Of a stretch of DNA of 38,835 nt, positions 1 to 7,860 are shown piece after piece. The DNA comes from Rhodoferax sp. (GTDB lineage Bacteria > Pseudomonadota > Gammaproteobacteria > Burkholderiales > Burkholderiaceae_C), in contig NZ_JAAFHA010000030.1 in the NCBI RefSeq assembly GCF_010365055.1, positions 1 to 38,835 of the forward strand, in the 5' to 3' direction. Position numbers and translations under genes: made by a program. Position 1 is the stretch's first letter. Each line of letters starts with the position of its first letter. Under the pieces are notes generated by a model, which was not told where the DNA came from, did no database searches, and was given only the letters and a program-made list of their open reading frames with translations.

Positions 1-87
1 AAAATCTATCTAACCATGAAGCCCTGAGCGCTGCAAATCACCAACACCCAAAACTAAATTTCGGAAATTTACAGAAAAGAAGTTGCT

Positions 88-735
88 TTATCCCAAGGCG
101 CGCAAGGCGGCGCTGTCAACAATCTGAATCTGCTCGCGACCCAGCGTCACCCAGCCCTCGCGCTCAAAGCGGCGCAGCAGGCGCGTCACGATCTCGCGCA
201 CGGTGCCGAGTTCATCGGCCAGCATCTGGTGCGTCACATTGCGTTGCGGACCGTGGCCGAGCAGGGCAGCGGCCAGGCGCCGGTCAAGCTTGTGGAAGGC
301 CACCGCGTCGATCAGGCTGGTCAGGTCCGCCATGCGCTCGGCGAACAGGCCCAGCACCTCGTTGCGAAATACGGGGGCCTCTAACCAGCGCTGGAAGATG
401 CCGGGCGCGATCAGCAGCAGCGTGCTGGGCTTGGTGGTGACGCCGTCGGCCGACAGCGGTTGTGCGCGAAACAGGCTGGCGGAGGACACCAGGCACAACT
501 CGCCCGGCACCACCCGGTACAGCTCCAGCGTGCGGCCATCGCCTGAACTGCGCGAAACCTTGACCTCGCCGCCCAGCACCAGCGGAAAGCCCTGGCAGGC
601 TTCGTTTTCGCTGAACAAAACCGTGCCCGCCGGCACGCTCATGGGCGCTGCACCCGGGCCCAATTCGGCCAGGGACGGCTGTACTTGCGCCAGCGCGGGA
701 TAGAGGTCGGTCGGTCGCAGGGCGGTGGTCATCAT
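88..735 (-). CDS. Crp/Fnr-family transcriptional regulator
   Basis: A 215-residue protein with the two-domain Crp/Fnr layout: a cyclic-nucleotide-binding-like beta roll at about residues 30-120, with the turn PLVLGGEVKVSR, then a long linking helix and a C-terminal winged helix at about residues 160-210. The probable recognition helix reads GTVREIVTRLLRRFEREG. Its E-x-x-T-R spacing resembles the E-x-x-S-R of Fnr-type proteins that read TGA-containing half sites. The N-terminal cysteine cluster of true Fnr is absent (only scattered Cys), so an oxygen-labile iron-sulfur cluster is unlikely and the effector is unknown. Two ATG codons are adjacent at the start, with only a weak ribosome site. It lies downstream of cueR on the same strand, separated by a repeat element, and is probably its own unit. 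Confidence 0.85.
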   Translation of the reverse strand: MMTTALRPTDLYPALAQVQPSLAELGPGAAPMSVPAGTVLFSENEACQGFPLVLGGEVKVSRSSGDGRTLELYRVVPGELCLVSSASLFRAQPLSADGVTTKPSTLLLIAPGIFQRWLEAPVFRNEVLGLFAERMADLTSLIDAVAFHKLDRRLAAALLGHGPQRNVTHQMLADELGTVREIVTRLLRRFEREGWVTLGREQIQIVDSAALRALG

Positions 736-770
736 CGCGTTGGCGGGCGGCTAACACAGTTTTTGTTCAT

Positions 771-829
771 GATAAAAATGCCTTTAGCCCACGTAAAATA
801 TGGACTTCATGCTATGTAAATATTAGCAA
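771..829 (+). repeat. Dispersed AT-rich intergenic repeat, copy A
   Basis: It shares the core word TAGCCCACGT, preceded by an A-run and ATGCC, and followed about 30 bases later by GCTATGTAAATATTAG. This is the same order seen in the copies near 7.7, 11.9, 17.0, 29.6 and 33.7 kb. This copy overlaps the stop codon of cueR (minus strand) and has lost most of its internal pairing. See the separate finding for the family. Confidence 0.55.
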
Positions 830-1278
830 CATGTACCCGCCAAATCGTCCAGTATCGGGCAATCGGGGCGCTCATCACCGTGGCAATGCTGCAGCAAGGC
901 GCTCAGGGTGCGCTGCATCGCCTGCATGGCTTCGATGCGGTGCGCCAGTTCGTTCAGGTGCTTCTGGGCGATGCGCTTGACGCTGGCACTGGCGCGCTGG
1001 CGGTTGTGCCACAGGCCCACCAGTTCGGCAATCTCAGCCATCGAAAAACCCAGATCGCGCCCGCGCTTGATGAACTGCAGGGTGCGCACGTCGGCCGCGT
1101 TGTATTGCCGGTAGCCGCTGTCGGTACGCGCCACCGGTGCCAGCAGCCCAAGCGATTCATAGTGCCGCACCATCTTGGCCGACACCTTGGACAGGCGCGC
1201 CGCAACGCCAATGGCGACCGGCCAGAGCGTGCCATCCAGCGTCGCGGCCGGCGTCGGCGCCATGGCGGCCATTGTCAT
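823..1278 (-). CDS. cueR: CueR-type MerR-family copper-responsive regulator
   Basis: A 151-residue MerR-family activator. The N-terminal winged helix (about residues 20-90) contains the VRHYESLGLL signature, followed by a dimerisation helix and a C-terminal metal loop reading CHGDERPDC. Two cysteines eight positions apart are the monovalent-metal ligands of CueR, and a Cys pair ends the protein (GTCC), as in the E. coli CueR tail. CueR binds Cu(I), Ag(I) or Au(I) and untwists promoters with a 19-bp spacer. Two such promoters lie just upstream, between copZ and copA. The start ATG overlaps the copZ stop as ATGA, so it is translated with copZ and is probably autoregulated. An N-terminal extension of about 20 residues before the HTH is longer than in E. 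coli. Confidence 0.93.
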   Translation of the reverse strand: MTMAAMAPTPAATLDGTLWPVAIGVAARLSKVSAKMVRHYESLGLLAPVARTDSGYRQYNAADVRTLQFIKRGRDLGFSMAEIAELVGLWHNRQRASASVKRIAQKHLNELAHRIEAMQAMQRTLSALLQHCHGDERPDCPILDDLAGTCC

Positions 1279-1472
1279 GCGGCGACGCTGTAACCTTCTT
1301 CGGCAATGGCGTGCGCCAGCAGCTCGCGCGGCTGGTCTGACTGCACGTCGACCTTGTTGGCGGCGCGATCGATGCTGACCTCGGCCTGCGGGTCAAGCTG
1401 CTTCACGGCGCGGGTGACGGCTTTTTCGCAGTGGCCGCAGGTCATGCCGGTGACGGTAAATGTTTGTTTCAT
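1275..1472 (-). CDS. copZ: Copper chaperone, heavy-metal-associated domain protein (CopZ-like)
   Basis: A 65-residue single HMA domain (ferredoxin-like fold). The metal site GMTCGHC lies near residues 9-15, and the protein ends with the EEGYSV strand typical of the family. It is a cytosolic Cu(I) shuttle, expected to hand copper to the CopA ATPase encoded divergently and to CueR encoded next to it. A ribosome site (AAGGA) lies 6-10 bases before the ATG. It is the first gene of a two-gene copZ-cueR operon and sits behind its own 19-bp-spacer promoter at 1503-1533. The length is normal for the family. Confidence 0.93.
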   Translation of the reverse strand: MKQTFTVTGMTCGHCEKAVTRAVKQLDPQAEVSIDRAANKVDVQSDQPRELLAHAIAEEGYSVAA

Positions 1473-1502
1473 GGAAAAAATCCTTCAAATGAAAAAGAGG
1501 AT

Positions 1503-1533
1503 AGTTTGAACCCTGCCACCATGGGAAGGTCAA
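1503..1533 (-). promoter_or_regulatory. CueR-type promoter for copZ-cueR
   Basis: Read on the minus strand: a -35 element TTGACC (1528-1533), a 19-base spacer holding the imperfect dyad CTTCCC-ATGGTGG-CAGGG, and a -10 element CAAACT (1503-1508). The 19-base spacer is the hallmark of MerR-family activated promoters. The predicted start of transcription is near 1496, about 24 bases before copZ. Confidence 0.7.
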
Positions 1534-1550
1534 CCGCTCAATTTTAGAGC

Positions 1551-1581
1551 TTGACCTTGCCATGATGGGAAGGATTACGCT
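1551..1581 (+). promoter_or_regulatory. CueR-type promoter for copA
   Basis: A -35 element TTGACC (1551-1556), a 19-base spacer with the dyad CTTGCCATGATGGGAAGG, and a -10 element TACGCT (1576-1581). It closely resembles the E. coli copA CueR site, whose conserved words are GACCTT and GGAAGG. The -10 element ends only six bases before the copA ATG, so transcription should start at or next to the start codon. Confidence 0.8.
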
Positions 1582-1587
1582 TGACTC

Positions 1588-3912
1588 ATGACTACTGCTG
1601 CAACCCCTTCTATTTCTGCTGACTCCCTGGACATTGGCGTCAAAGGCATGACCTGCGCCTCCTGTGTCGGGCGGGTCGAGCGCGCCCTGAAAAAAGTGCC
1701 GGGGGTGCAAAGTGCGGCCGTCAACCTGGCGACCGAGTCGGCGCGCATTGCCTATGCGCCTTCTGACAACATGGAAGCGCGCCTGCGCCGCGCGGTGCGT
1801 GATGCCGGCTACGAGCCGGTGGCCGCCGACGCCGCCATCGACGCGCCCGATGCCTCGGCCTGGGCCGGCTTCATGCCGGTGGCCATTGGCCTGGGCCTTT
1901 CGGCGCCGTTGGTGCTGCCGATGCTGGGCAACTTGGCTGGCTGGCACTGGATGCTGCCGGCCTGGGCGCAGTTTGCGCTGGCCACGCCGGTGCAATTCAT
2001 TCTGGGTGCGCGCTTTTACAAGGCCGGCTGGCACGCCGCCAAGAACCTGGCCGGCAACATGGACCTGCTGGTGGCTTTGGGCACCACGGCGGGCTGGCTG
2101 CTGTCGATGTGGCTGTGGCTCAGCGCCGCGCCCGGCACCATGCCGCACCTGTACTTTGAGGGCTCGGCCGTGGTCATCACCATGGTGCTGCTGGGCAAGT
2201 GGCTGGAGGCCCGCGCCAAGCGCCAGACCACCTCTGCGATTCGCGCGCTGCATGGCCTGCGGCCCGACACGGCCCATTTGATCGGTCTGGACGGCGAAGT
2301 CGATGTGCCGGTGGCCGAGGTGCTTGTGGGCGACCGGCTGGTGGTCAAACCCGGCGAACGCCTGCCCACCGACGGCGTGCTGCAGGAGGGCCAGACCCAG
2401 GTCGATGAGTCGATGCTGACGGGCGAACCGCTGCCGGTGGTCAAAGACCCGGGCGCTCTGCTGACCGGCGGCTCTATCAACGGCGACGGCCGCATCGTGA
2501 TGCAGGTCAAGGCGGTGGGCAGCGAGACGATATTGGCCCACATCATCCGCCTGGTGGAAGACGCGCAGGCGGCCAAAGCGCCGATTCAGCGCCTGGTCGA
2601 CCAGGTCAGCGCGGTGTTTGTGCCGGTGGTGCTCGTCATTGCCCTGCTCACGCTGCTGGGCTGGTGGCTGACGGGCCACCCGTTCGAGGTCGCGGTGATC
2701 AACGCCGTGACGGTGCTGGTGATTGCCTGCCCGTGCGCGCTCGGGCTGGCGACACCGGCCGCGATCATGGCCGGCACCGGCGTGGCGGCCAAGTACGGCA
2801 TCCTGATCAAGGACGCACAGGCGCTGGAGCTGGCGCACAAGGTGGACGTGGTCGCGTTTGACAAGACCGGCACCCTGACCGTGGGGCAGCCGCGCTTGAC
2901 GGCTTTTTTGCCGGCCGGTGCTGCGGCGCCTAGCGCGCCAGCCGCTGCGGCCGGTCCTGGCCTGGCGTTGACGGACGATGCCGTGAAATTGCTGAGCTTT
3001 GCGGCCAGCCTGCAGAGCGGCAGCGAGCACCCCTTGGCACGCGCCGTGGTGGCAGCGGCCAGCGAGCGCGGCCTGCGCATCCACCCGCCGGTGAATGTGC
3101 AAGCCGTGCCCGGGCGCGGCACCGAAGGCGAACTGCGCGCATCCGATGGCAGCGAAGCGGCGCAGCCTGTCTATCTGATCGGCAGCCTGCGCTGGATGGA
3201 CGAGTTGGGGGTGGATTGGCGCGCGCTGAGCGCCCCGGCAGCCAAGCTGCAAGGCGAGGGCGCCACCGTGTCGCTGCTGGCGCAGCGCTGGGCGGCCACT
3301 GCCGCGCAAGCCGAGCGCATCGAGGTGCTGGCGCTGCTGGCTTTTGCCGACGAGCCCAAGCCCGGTGCCCAGGCCGCCGTGGCGGCCTTGCGCGCACGCG
3401 GCATCAAGACCGTGATGATTTCCGGCGACAACCAGGGTGCGGCTGAGGCCATGGCGCAGCGACTCGGATTGCGCCCTGAGAGTGGCGAAGTGCGCGCCGA
3501 AGTGCTGCCCGGCGACAAGGCCGCGCAGGTGCTGGCACTCAAACGCGGGGGGCATACCGTGGCGATGGTCGGTGACGGCGTCAACGACGCGCCCGCCTTG
3601 ACCGCCGCCGATGTCGGCATGGCGATGGCCAATGTGGGCGGCGGCGGCTCGGACGTGGCGATGCACGCGGCCGGCATCACGCTGATGCGAGGCGACCCGG
3701 CGCTGGTGGCTGCTGCGCTGGACATCTCCGACCGCACGGTGGCCAAAATCCGGCAAAACCTGTTCTGGGCCTTTGCCTACAACGTGGCCGGCATTCCGCT
3801 GGCCGCGCTGGGCTTCTTGAACCCGGTCGTGGCCGGCGCGGCGATGGCGATGAGCTCGGTCAGCGTGATGAGCAATGCGCTGCTGCTCAAGCGCTGGAAG
3901 CCGGGGAAATGA
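1588..3912 (+). CDS. copA: Cu(I)-translocating P1B-type ATPase
   Basis: A 774-residue inner-membrane copper exporter. In order: one N-terminal HMA domain with GMTCASC near residue 20; transmembrane helices; the actuator loop with TGEP near residue 278; the transmembrane copper site CPC near residue 381 ([14 protein letters not shown]); the phosphorylation motif DKTGT near residue 425; a nucleotide-binding domain with a SEHPLA histidine motif; and [10 protein letters not shown] near residue 662 before the last helices. These are the diagnostic P1B-1 residues. It uses ATP to pump Cu(I) or Ag(I) out of the cytosol. There is one HMA domain, not two as in E. coli. No ribosome site can be placed, because the CueR promoter ends six bases upstream. 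A later Met (residue 21) lies inside the HMA metal motif, so the ATG at 1588 is the best start. Confidence 0.97.
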   Translation: MTTAATPSISADSLDIGVKGMTCASCVGRVERALKKVPGVQSAAVNLATESARIAYAPSDNMEARLRRAVRDAGYEPVAADAAIDAPDASAWAGFMPVAIGLGLSAPLVLPMLGNLAGWHWMLPAWAQFALATPVQFILGARFYKAGWHAAKNLAGNMDLLVALGTTAGWLLSMWLWLSAAPGTMPHLYFEGSAVVITMVLLGKWLEARAKRQTTSAIRALHGLRPDTAHLIGLDGEVDVPVAEVLVGDRLVVKPGERLPTDGVLQEGQTQVDESMLTGEPLPVVKDPGALLTGGSINGDGRIVMQVKAVGSETILAHIIRLVEDAQAAKAPIQRLVDQVSAVFVPVVLVIALLTLLGWWLTGHPFEVAVINAVTVLVIACPCALGLATPAAIMAGTGVAAKYGILIKDAQALELAHKVDVVAFDKTGTLTVGQPRLTAFLPAGAAAPSAPAAAAGPGLALTDDAVKLLSFAASLQSGSEHPLARAVVAAASERGLRIHPPVNVQAVPGRGTEGELRASDGSEAAQPVYLIGSLRWMDELGVDWRALSAPAAKLQGEGATVSLLAQRWAATAAQAERIEVLALLAFADEPKPGAQAAVAALRARGIKTVMISGDNQGAAEAMAQRLGLRPESGEVRAEVLPGDKAAQVLALKRGGHTVAMVGDGVNDAPALTAADVGMAMANVGGGGSDVAMHAAGITLMRGDPALVAAALDISDRTVAKIRQNLFWAFAYNVAGIPLAALGFLNPVVAGAAMAMSSVSVMSNALLLKRWKPGK

Positions 3913-3976
3913 AGGACTGAGGCCAACGGCGCGGGTTCCGGTGAAATCCCTGGCAATGAGCCGATGGTGGCTCAGT

Positions 3977-4304
3977 TCATGTTTTGGACAGGTTCGCAAG
4001 TTGTTGAATTTTGGCTTCCAAGTCGGGAAGGCGGCTTTGGCTCATGGCGTCACCCGGCAAATGACCCGGCAGGGCATCCAAAAAACGGCGATCAGCCAGC
4101 AAGGCTGAAAATTGTTCGGCAAATTAGCCTCGCAACTCTTGCGGCATCCGTTGACCGGATGGGTGGATTGGCCGGGTCGGTAATCAGCAACCCCGCAATG
4201 GAGCCACCCACAAATGCAAAACGGTCGCACAAGTCAGGGCCCAGCCGCCGTGCCACCAGCTCCAGCATCAGCACGTTGGGGTCGTTCGGGTTAAGTTGGC
4301 GCAT
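3977..4304 (-). pseudogene. Remnant of AbiEii-like nucleotidyltransferase with internal deletion
   Basis: Read on the minus strand, the segment from 4304 gives an N-terminal piece of a nucleotidyltransferase-like protein: LELVARRLGPDLCDRF, then VGGSIAGLLITDPANPP and IRSTD, where intact homologues go on to the catalytic D-x-D. The reading then falls into unrelated codons and stops. In another frame, from about 4120 to the stop at 3977-3979, it reads EQFSALLADRRFLDALPGHL and a tail ending QQLANLSKT, which resembles the family's C terminus. The middle, including the nucleotide-transfer site, is missing. I infer one gene that lost roughly 130-150 codons. Its start overlaps, as TGATG, the frameshift-corrected end of the upstream HTH gene. 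Family recognition is from memory. Confidence 0.6.
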
Positions 4305-4848
4305 CAGGCGGACCACCGCTTGTCCAGTTCGGCAATCGCCAAAGCGCGCTCTCGCAGGCTCCCCCCCGTATGGCATCTACCAGCACCAGAAGCTCGTAGA
4401 GCGCCGGGTTGGCCAGTGCGGCGTCGGGCACCGTGGGGTACAGCGGATAGAAGGCAGCGCCGCGCACCGCGCCAACCTTGTGCGGCCAAACCGGCGGTGC
4501 CTCATTGGGCTGCACGATGAGCGCGAACATGGGCGGCGCCGCGTAGCTGGTGGGCACGCCGCGTGTCATACCGCCACGCGTTGCCGGAAAGCAATAACGC
4601 AGTCCATGCTGCACAAACAGGCGCAATGGCTCCAGCAATACAGCCGGTTTTCCCGCGGCGTCCTTGCGCAGCAATTGTGCCGCCATGGACCGCTCAACGC
4701 CGGCATGAATTTCGGATGCTGTGAGCTTGAGTTCCTCGGCCAACGCGGCATAGGTGGGCGCGGGCCCGCGCTGGAGTGACAAACGCAACAGCACCACCAC
4801 ATCTTGCGGGCGCAGCACGATTTGCGGGTTGGATTTTGAACCGGACAT
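4291..4848 (-). CDS. Winged-helix-like protein of a nucleotidyltransferase pair, frameshifted near its end
   Basis: 185 residues as read. Residues about 12-60 look like a winged helix (RPQDVVVLLRLSL, then TYAALAEELKLTASEIHAG). The middle reads GLRYCFPATRGGMTRGVPTS, then ALYELLVLVDAIRGG, after which the sequence turns into nonsense. A run of seven G on the minus strand (4362-4368 on plus) sits exactly there. With one more G the protein would end SLRERALAIAELDKRWSA and stop at 4304, overlapping the start of the nucleotidyltransferase remnant as TGATG. That tail fits what I recall of this family. The pair resembles type IV (AbiE-like) toxin-antitoxin organisation, with this as the DNA-binding partner. 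The partner is dead, so the gene may be relict; a sequencing error in the G-tract is the other reading. Confidence 0.6.
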   Translation of the reverse strand: MSGSKSNPQIVLRPQDVVVLLRLSLQRGPAPTYAALAEELKLTASEIHAGVERSMAAQLLRKDAAGKPAVLLEPLRLFVQHGLRYCFPATRGGMTRGVPTSYAAPPMFALIVQPNEAPPVWPHKVGAVRGAAFYPLYPTVPDAALANPALYELLVLVDAIRGGACESALWRLPNWTSGGPPDAPT

Positions 4849-4868
4849 CGTGGTACTTTAGACCTTCA

Positions 4869-4890
4869 TTCGCCATTTGCGAATAGCGAA
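4869..4890. promoter_or_regulatory. Candidate operator upstream of the HTH gene
   Basis: TTCGC-CATTT-GCGAA is a perfect 5-base inverted repeat, followed two bases later by a third GCGAA half site. It begins 20 bases upstream of the HTH gene's ATG. An autoregulatory site for the winged-helix protein is a reasonable guess, with no direct support. Confidence 0.3.
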
Positions 4891-4988
4891 TAGAAACAAG
4901 ATTGTTTGGAGACCGCAGGCACCACCAGCGCGCCATACCCCGTCACTGCATCTGGCTCGCGCGCAGAACGTCAACCCATCGCAAGCGC

Positions 4989-5378
4989 TCAGTCGGTATC
5001 GGGCGCTTTCACCCCGCGCTTGGCCGGCAGCAGCGGCACCGGCCGACGGTCGGCCAGCAAATGCTTGATACCCAGCACCGGATGCCGCAGCAGCATGCGC
5101 GGCCCGGCCCAACGCATCACCACCCTGATCCTTTCGCGCATGTCGGCGTTGTAACAATGCACGACGCACTTGGCGCAGTTCGGTTTGGCGTCGCCAAACA
5201 CGCAGCGCTGCAGGCGGCGCTGCGCATAGTCGAACAGGTCCGCGCAATCGGCGCACAGCGGGGCGCCGCCGTGATGCCTCGCACAATACATGTCGATCAT
5301 CACGCGGATCGTCTTGAGTTCGCGCACGCGCCGAATGAACTGCTTGTCGGTCGTGAATTCAATGAACTGGTCTGACAT
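4989..5378 (-). CDS. YgbA-like protein (nitrous oxide-stimulated promoter family)
   Basis: 129 residues from the ATG at 5378; a GTG at 5444 would add 22 residues without family character. It is cysteine- and histidine-rich: MYCARHHGG, LCADCADLFDYAQRRLQRC, NCAKCVVHC, then RWAGPRMLLRHPVLGIKHL. These match the YgbA family, whose E. coli member is induced by nitric oxide through NsrR; its molecular function is not settled. The CxxC pairs suggest a metal or cluster site. There is no signal peptide, so it is cytosolic. It stands alone on the minus strand between fghA and the decayed HTH gene. The ribosome site is weak, so the start is less certain than the family. Confidence 0.82.
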   Translation of the reverse strand: MSDQFIEFTTDKQFIRRVRELKTIRVMIDMYCARHHGGAPLCADCADLFDYAQRRLQRCVFGDAKPNCAKCVVHCYNADMRERIRVVMRWAGPRMLLRHPVLGIKHLLADRRPVPLLPAKRGVKAPDTD

Positions 5379-5487
5379 TGCTATGACTCGTGATCTTTCC
5401 GTTTGGTGCCAGGCGGGACGACAAAAGGACTTCTTTCTGGACACCGCAACAGCGCGCCGTGCCAGCCTTGGCCGTGCTCACGACACT

Positions 5488-6356
5488 CTACCCTGGCAGC
5501 GCCAAGGCTGCGACATGGTGTGCCAGGTGATCGGCCATGAAGGTCGAGATGAAGTAGTAGCCATGGTCGTAGCCGGCCCGCCGGTTCAACAGCAGCGGTT
5601 GGCCCACCGCCTGGCAGGCCGCTTCAAACGCATCCGGGAACAACTGTGTCGGCAAAAACTTGTCTGCCAGCCCCTGGTCGATCAAGATGCCGTTCGGAAA
5701 CGGCGCCGACGCCTGCGCCGCCATTAGCGCACTGCTGTCATGTGCCGCCCAGGTGTCTGCATCGCCCCCCAGGTAATGGGTGAATGCCTTTTGCCCCCAC
5801 GGACACAGGCGGGGCGCACAGATGGGCGCAAAGGCCGACACGGACTTGAACAACGCCGGGTGTTTGAGCGCCAATGACAAAGCACCATGCCCGCCCATGG
5901 AGTGGCCAAAAATACCCACCCGCTGCAGGTCGATAGGCAGCTCCTGCCCCACCAAAGCCAGCAACTCCGTGGTGATGTAGCGCTCCATGCGGTAGTGCCG
6001 GGACCATGGCGCCTGGGTCGCGTCAATGTAAAAACCAGCCCCCACGCCCAAGTCCCAGCTGTCGCTGTCACCGGGCAGGTCGGCGCCGCGCGGGCTGGTG
6101 TCGGGCGTGATCAGCGCCAAGCCCAGCTCGGCGGCCACGCGCTGGGCCCCGGCCTTGCTCATGAAGGTCTCTTCGTTGCAGGTCAGGCCCGCCAGGTACA
6201 GCAGGGCCGGTACTTTGGCCCGTGCGCCCGGATCAGCCAGAGGCGGCAGGTACACGGAAAAGCGCATGGGCAAGCCGATCACGGTCGAGGCATGCCGGTA
6301 AAAGCGCTGCACGCCGCCAAAACAGACGTGCTCGCTGAGCAGCTCGGGGGCGTCCA

Positions 6357-6357
<1 letters not shown>
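5488..6357 (-). CDS. fghA: S-formylglutathione hydrolase
   Basis: A 289-residue esterase-D-type alpha/beta hydrolase. The nucleophile elbow GHSMGGHGAL is in the middle, the oxyanion region YLAGLTCNEETF is near residue 57, and the C-terminal histidine lies in GYDHGYYFI. It hydrolyses S-formylglutathione to formate and glutathione in the cytosol, the second step of glutathione-dependent formaldehyde oxidation. Its ATG overlaps the stop of the upstream dehydrogenase gene as TGATG, so the two are translationally coupled and encode consecutive steps. The length is normal for the family. Confidence 0.96.
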
Positions 6358-7475
<1,118 letters not shown>

Positions 7476-7690
7476 AAGGTTCTCCTGGTGATGGGGCCAG
7501 TCGGGGGACTGGGGGTGCGTACAACTCTGATTGTAGGAATTCAATGTCATGCAAGCTGGGGGAAATATCAAAGCAGCTTGCTCTATGCCGTCAACGCGTC
7601 GGGCCTCGCACGCGAGCACCCTTTGGCGCAGCAGCGCATCCACGCCGACTCCGTTTGACAAGCATGCCAGGTTTGTGCCAAATTGGAAAA

Positions 7691-7757
7691 TATATGCAAA
7701 AAGAGGCTGTAGCCCCCGTATTCATTACGAAAGAGGTTATCAAAACAATAGTGTTTT
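7691..7757 (+). repeat. Dispersed AT-rich intergenic repeat, copy B
   Basis: TATATGCAAAAAGAGGC, TGTAGCCCCCGTATTCATTAC, then GTTATCAAAACAATAGTG: the same block order as copies A, C, D and F, diverged in the core. It lies downstream of dctM, in the same orientation relative to that gene as copies A, C and D are to theirs. Confidence 0.55.
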
Positions 7758-7803
7758 ACTGACTTTACGGTTGACTGGGTCATCGCTCAATGTAGGCAAC
7801 TTA

Positions 7804-7829
7804 AGAAACAAAGGGCGCCCCCGAGCCCT
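7804..7829 (-). terminator. Weak intrinsic terminator-like hairpin after dctM
   Basis: On the minus strand AGGGC-TCGGGGGC-GCCCT is followed by TTGTTTCTT. The stem is short (5 bp) and the T-run interrupted, so this is a weak call. It begins about 30 bases past the dctM stop. Confidence 0.4.
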
Positions 7830-7860
7830 CTGTTCAGCTCCTCAATGCAATGCCGCCAGA

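Larger units (their letters stand above)
7476..7860. other. Intergenic region between frmA and dctM
   Basis: 385 bases without a convincing gene. It carries the frmA ribosome site and presumably its promoter (not resolved), repeat copy B (7691-7757) and a weak terminator-like hairpin behind dctM (7804-7829). Nothing else was recognised. Confidence 0.6.

Noticed and set aside
1393..3999. An 868-codon open frame antisense to copA
   Set aside because: It runs opposite an unambiguous P-type ATPase. Its composition is rich in His, Arg and Gln with no domain, as expected for the complement of a GC-rich gene.
3964..4779. A 271-codon plus-strand open frame over the HTH/nucleotidyltransferase remnants
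   Set aside because: The family matches are all on the minus strand. The plus-strand reading has no motif and covers two broken genes.
4291..4848. An active type IV toxin-antitoxin system
   Set aside because: The nucleotidyltransferase partner lacks its catalytic centre and the HTH gene is frameshifted, so a working system is not supported.
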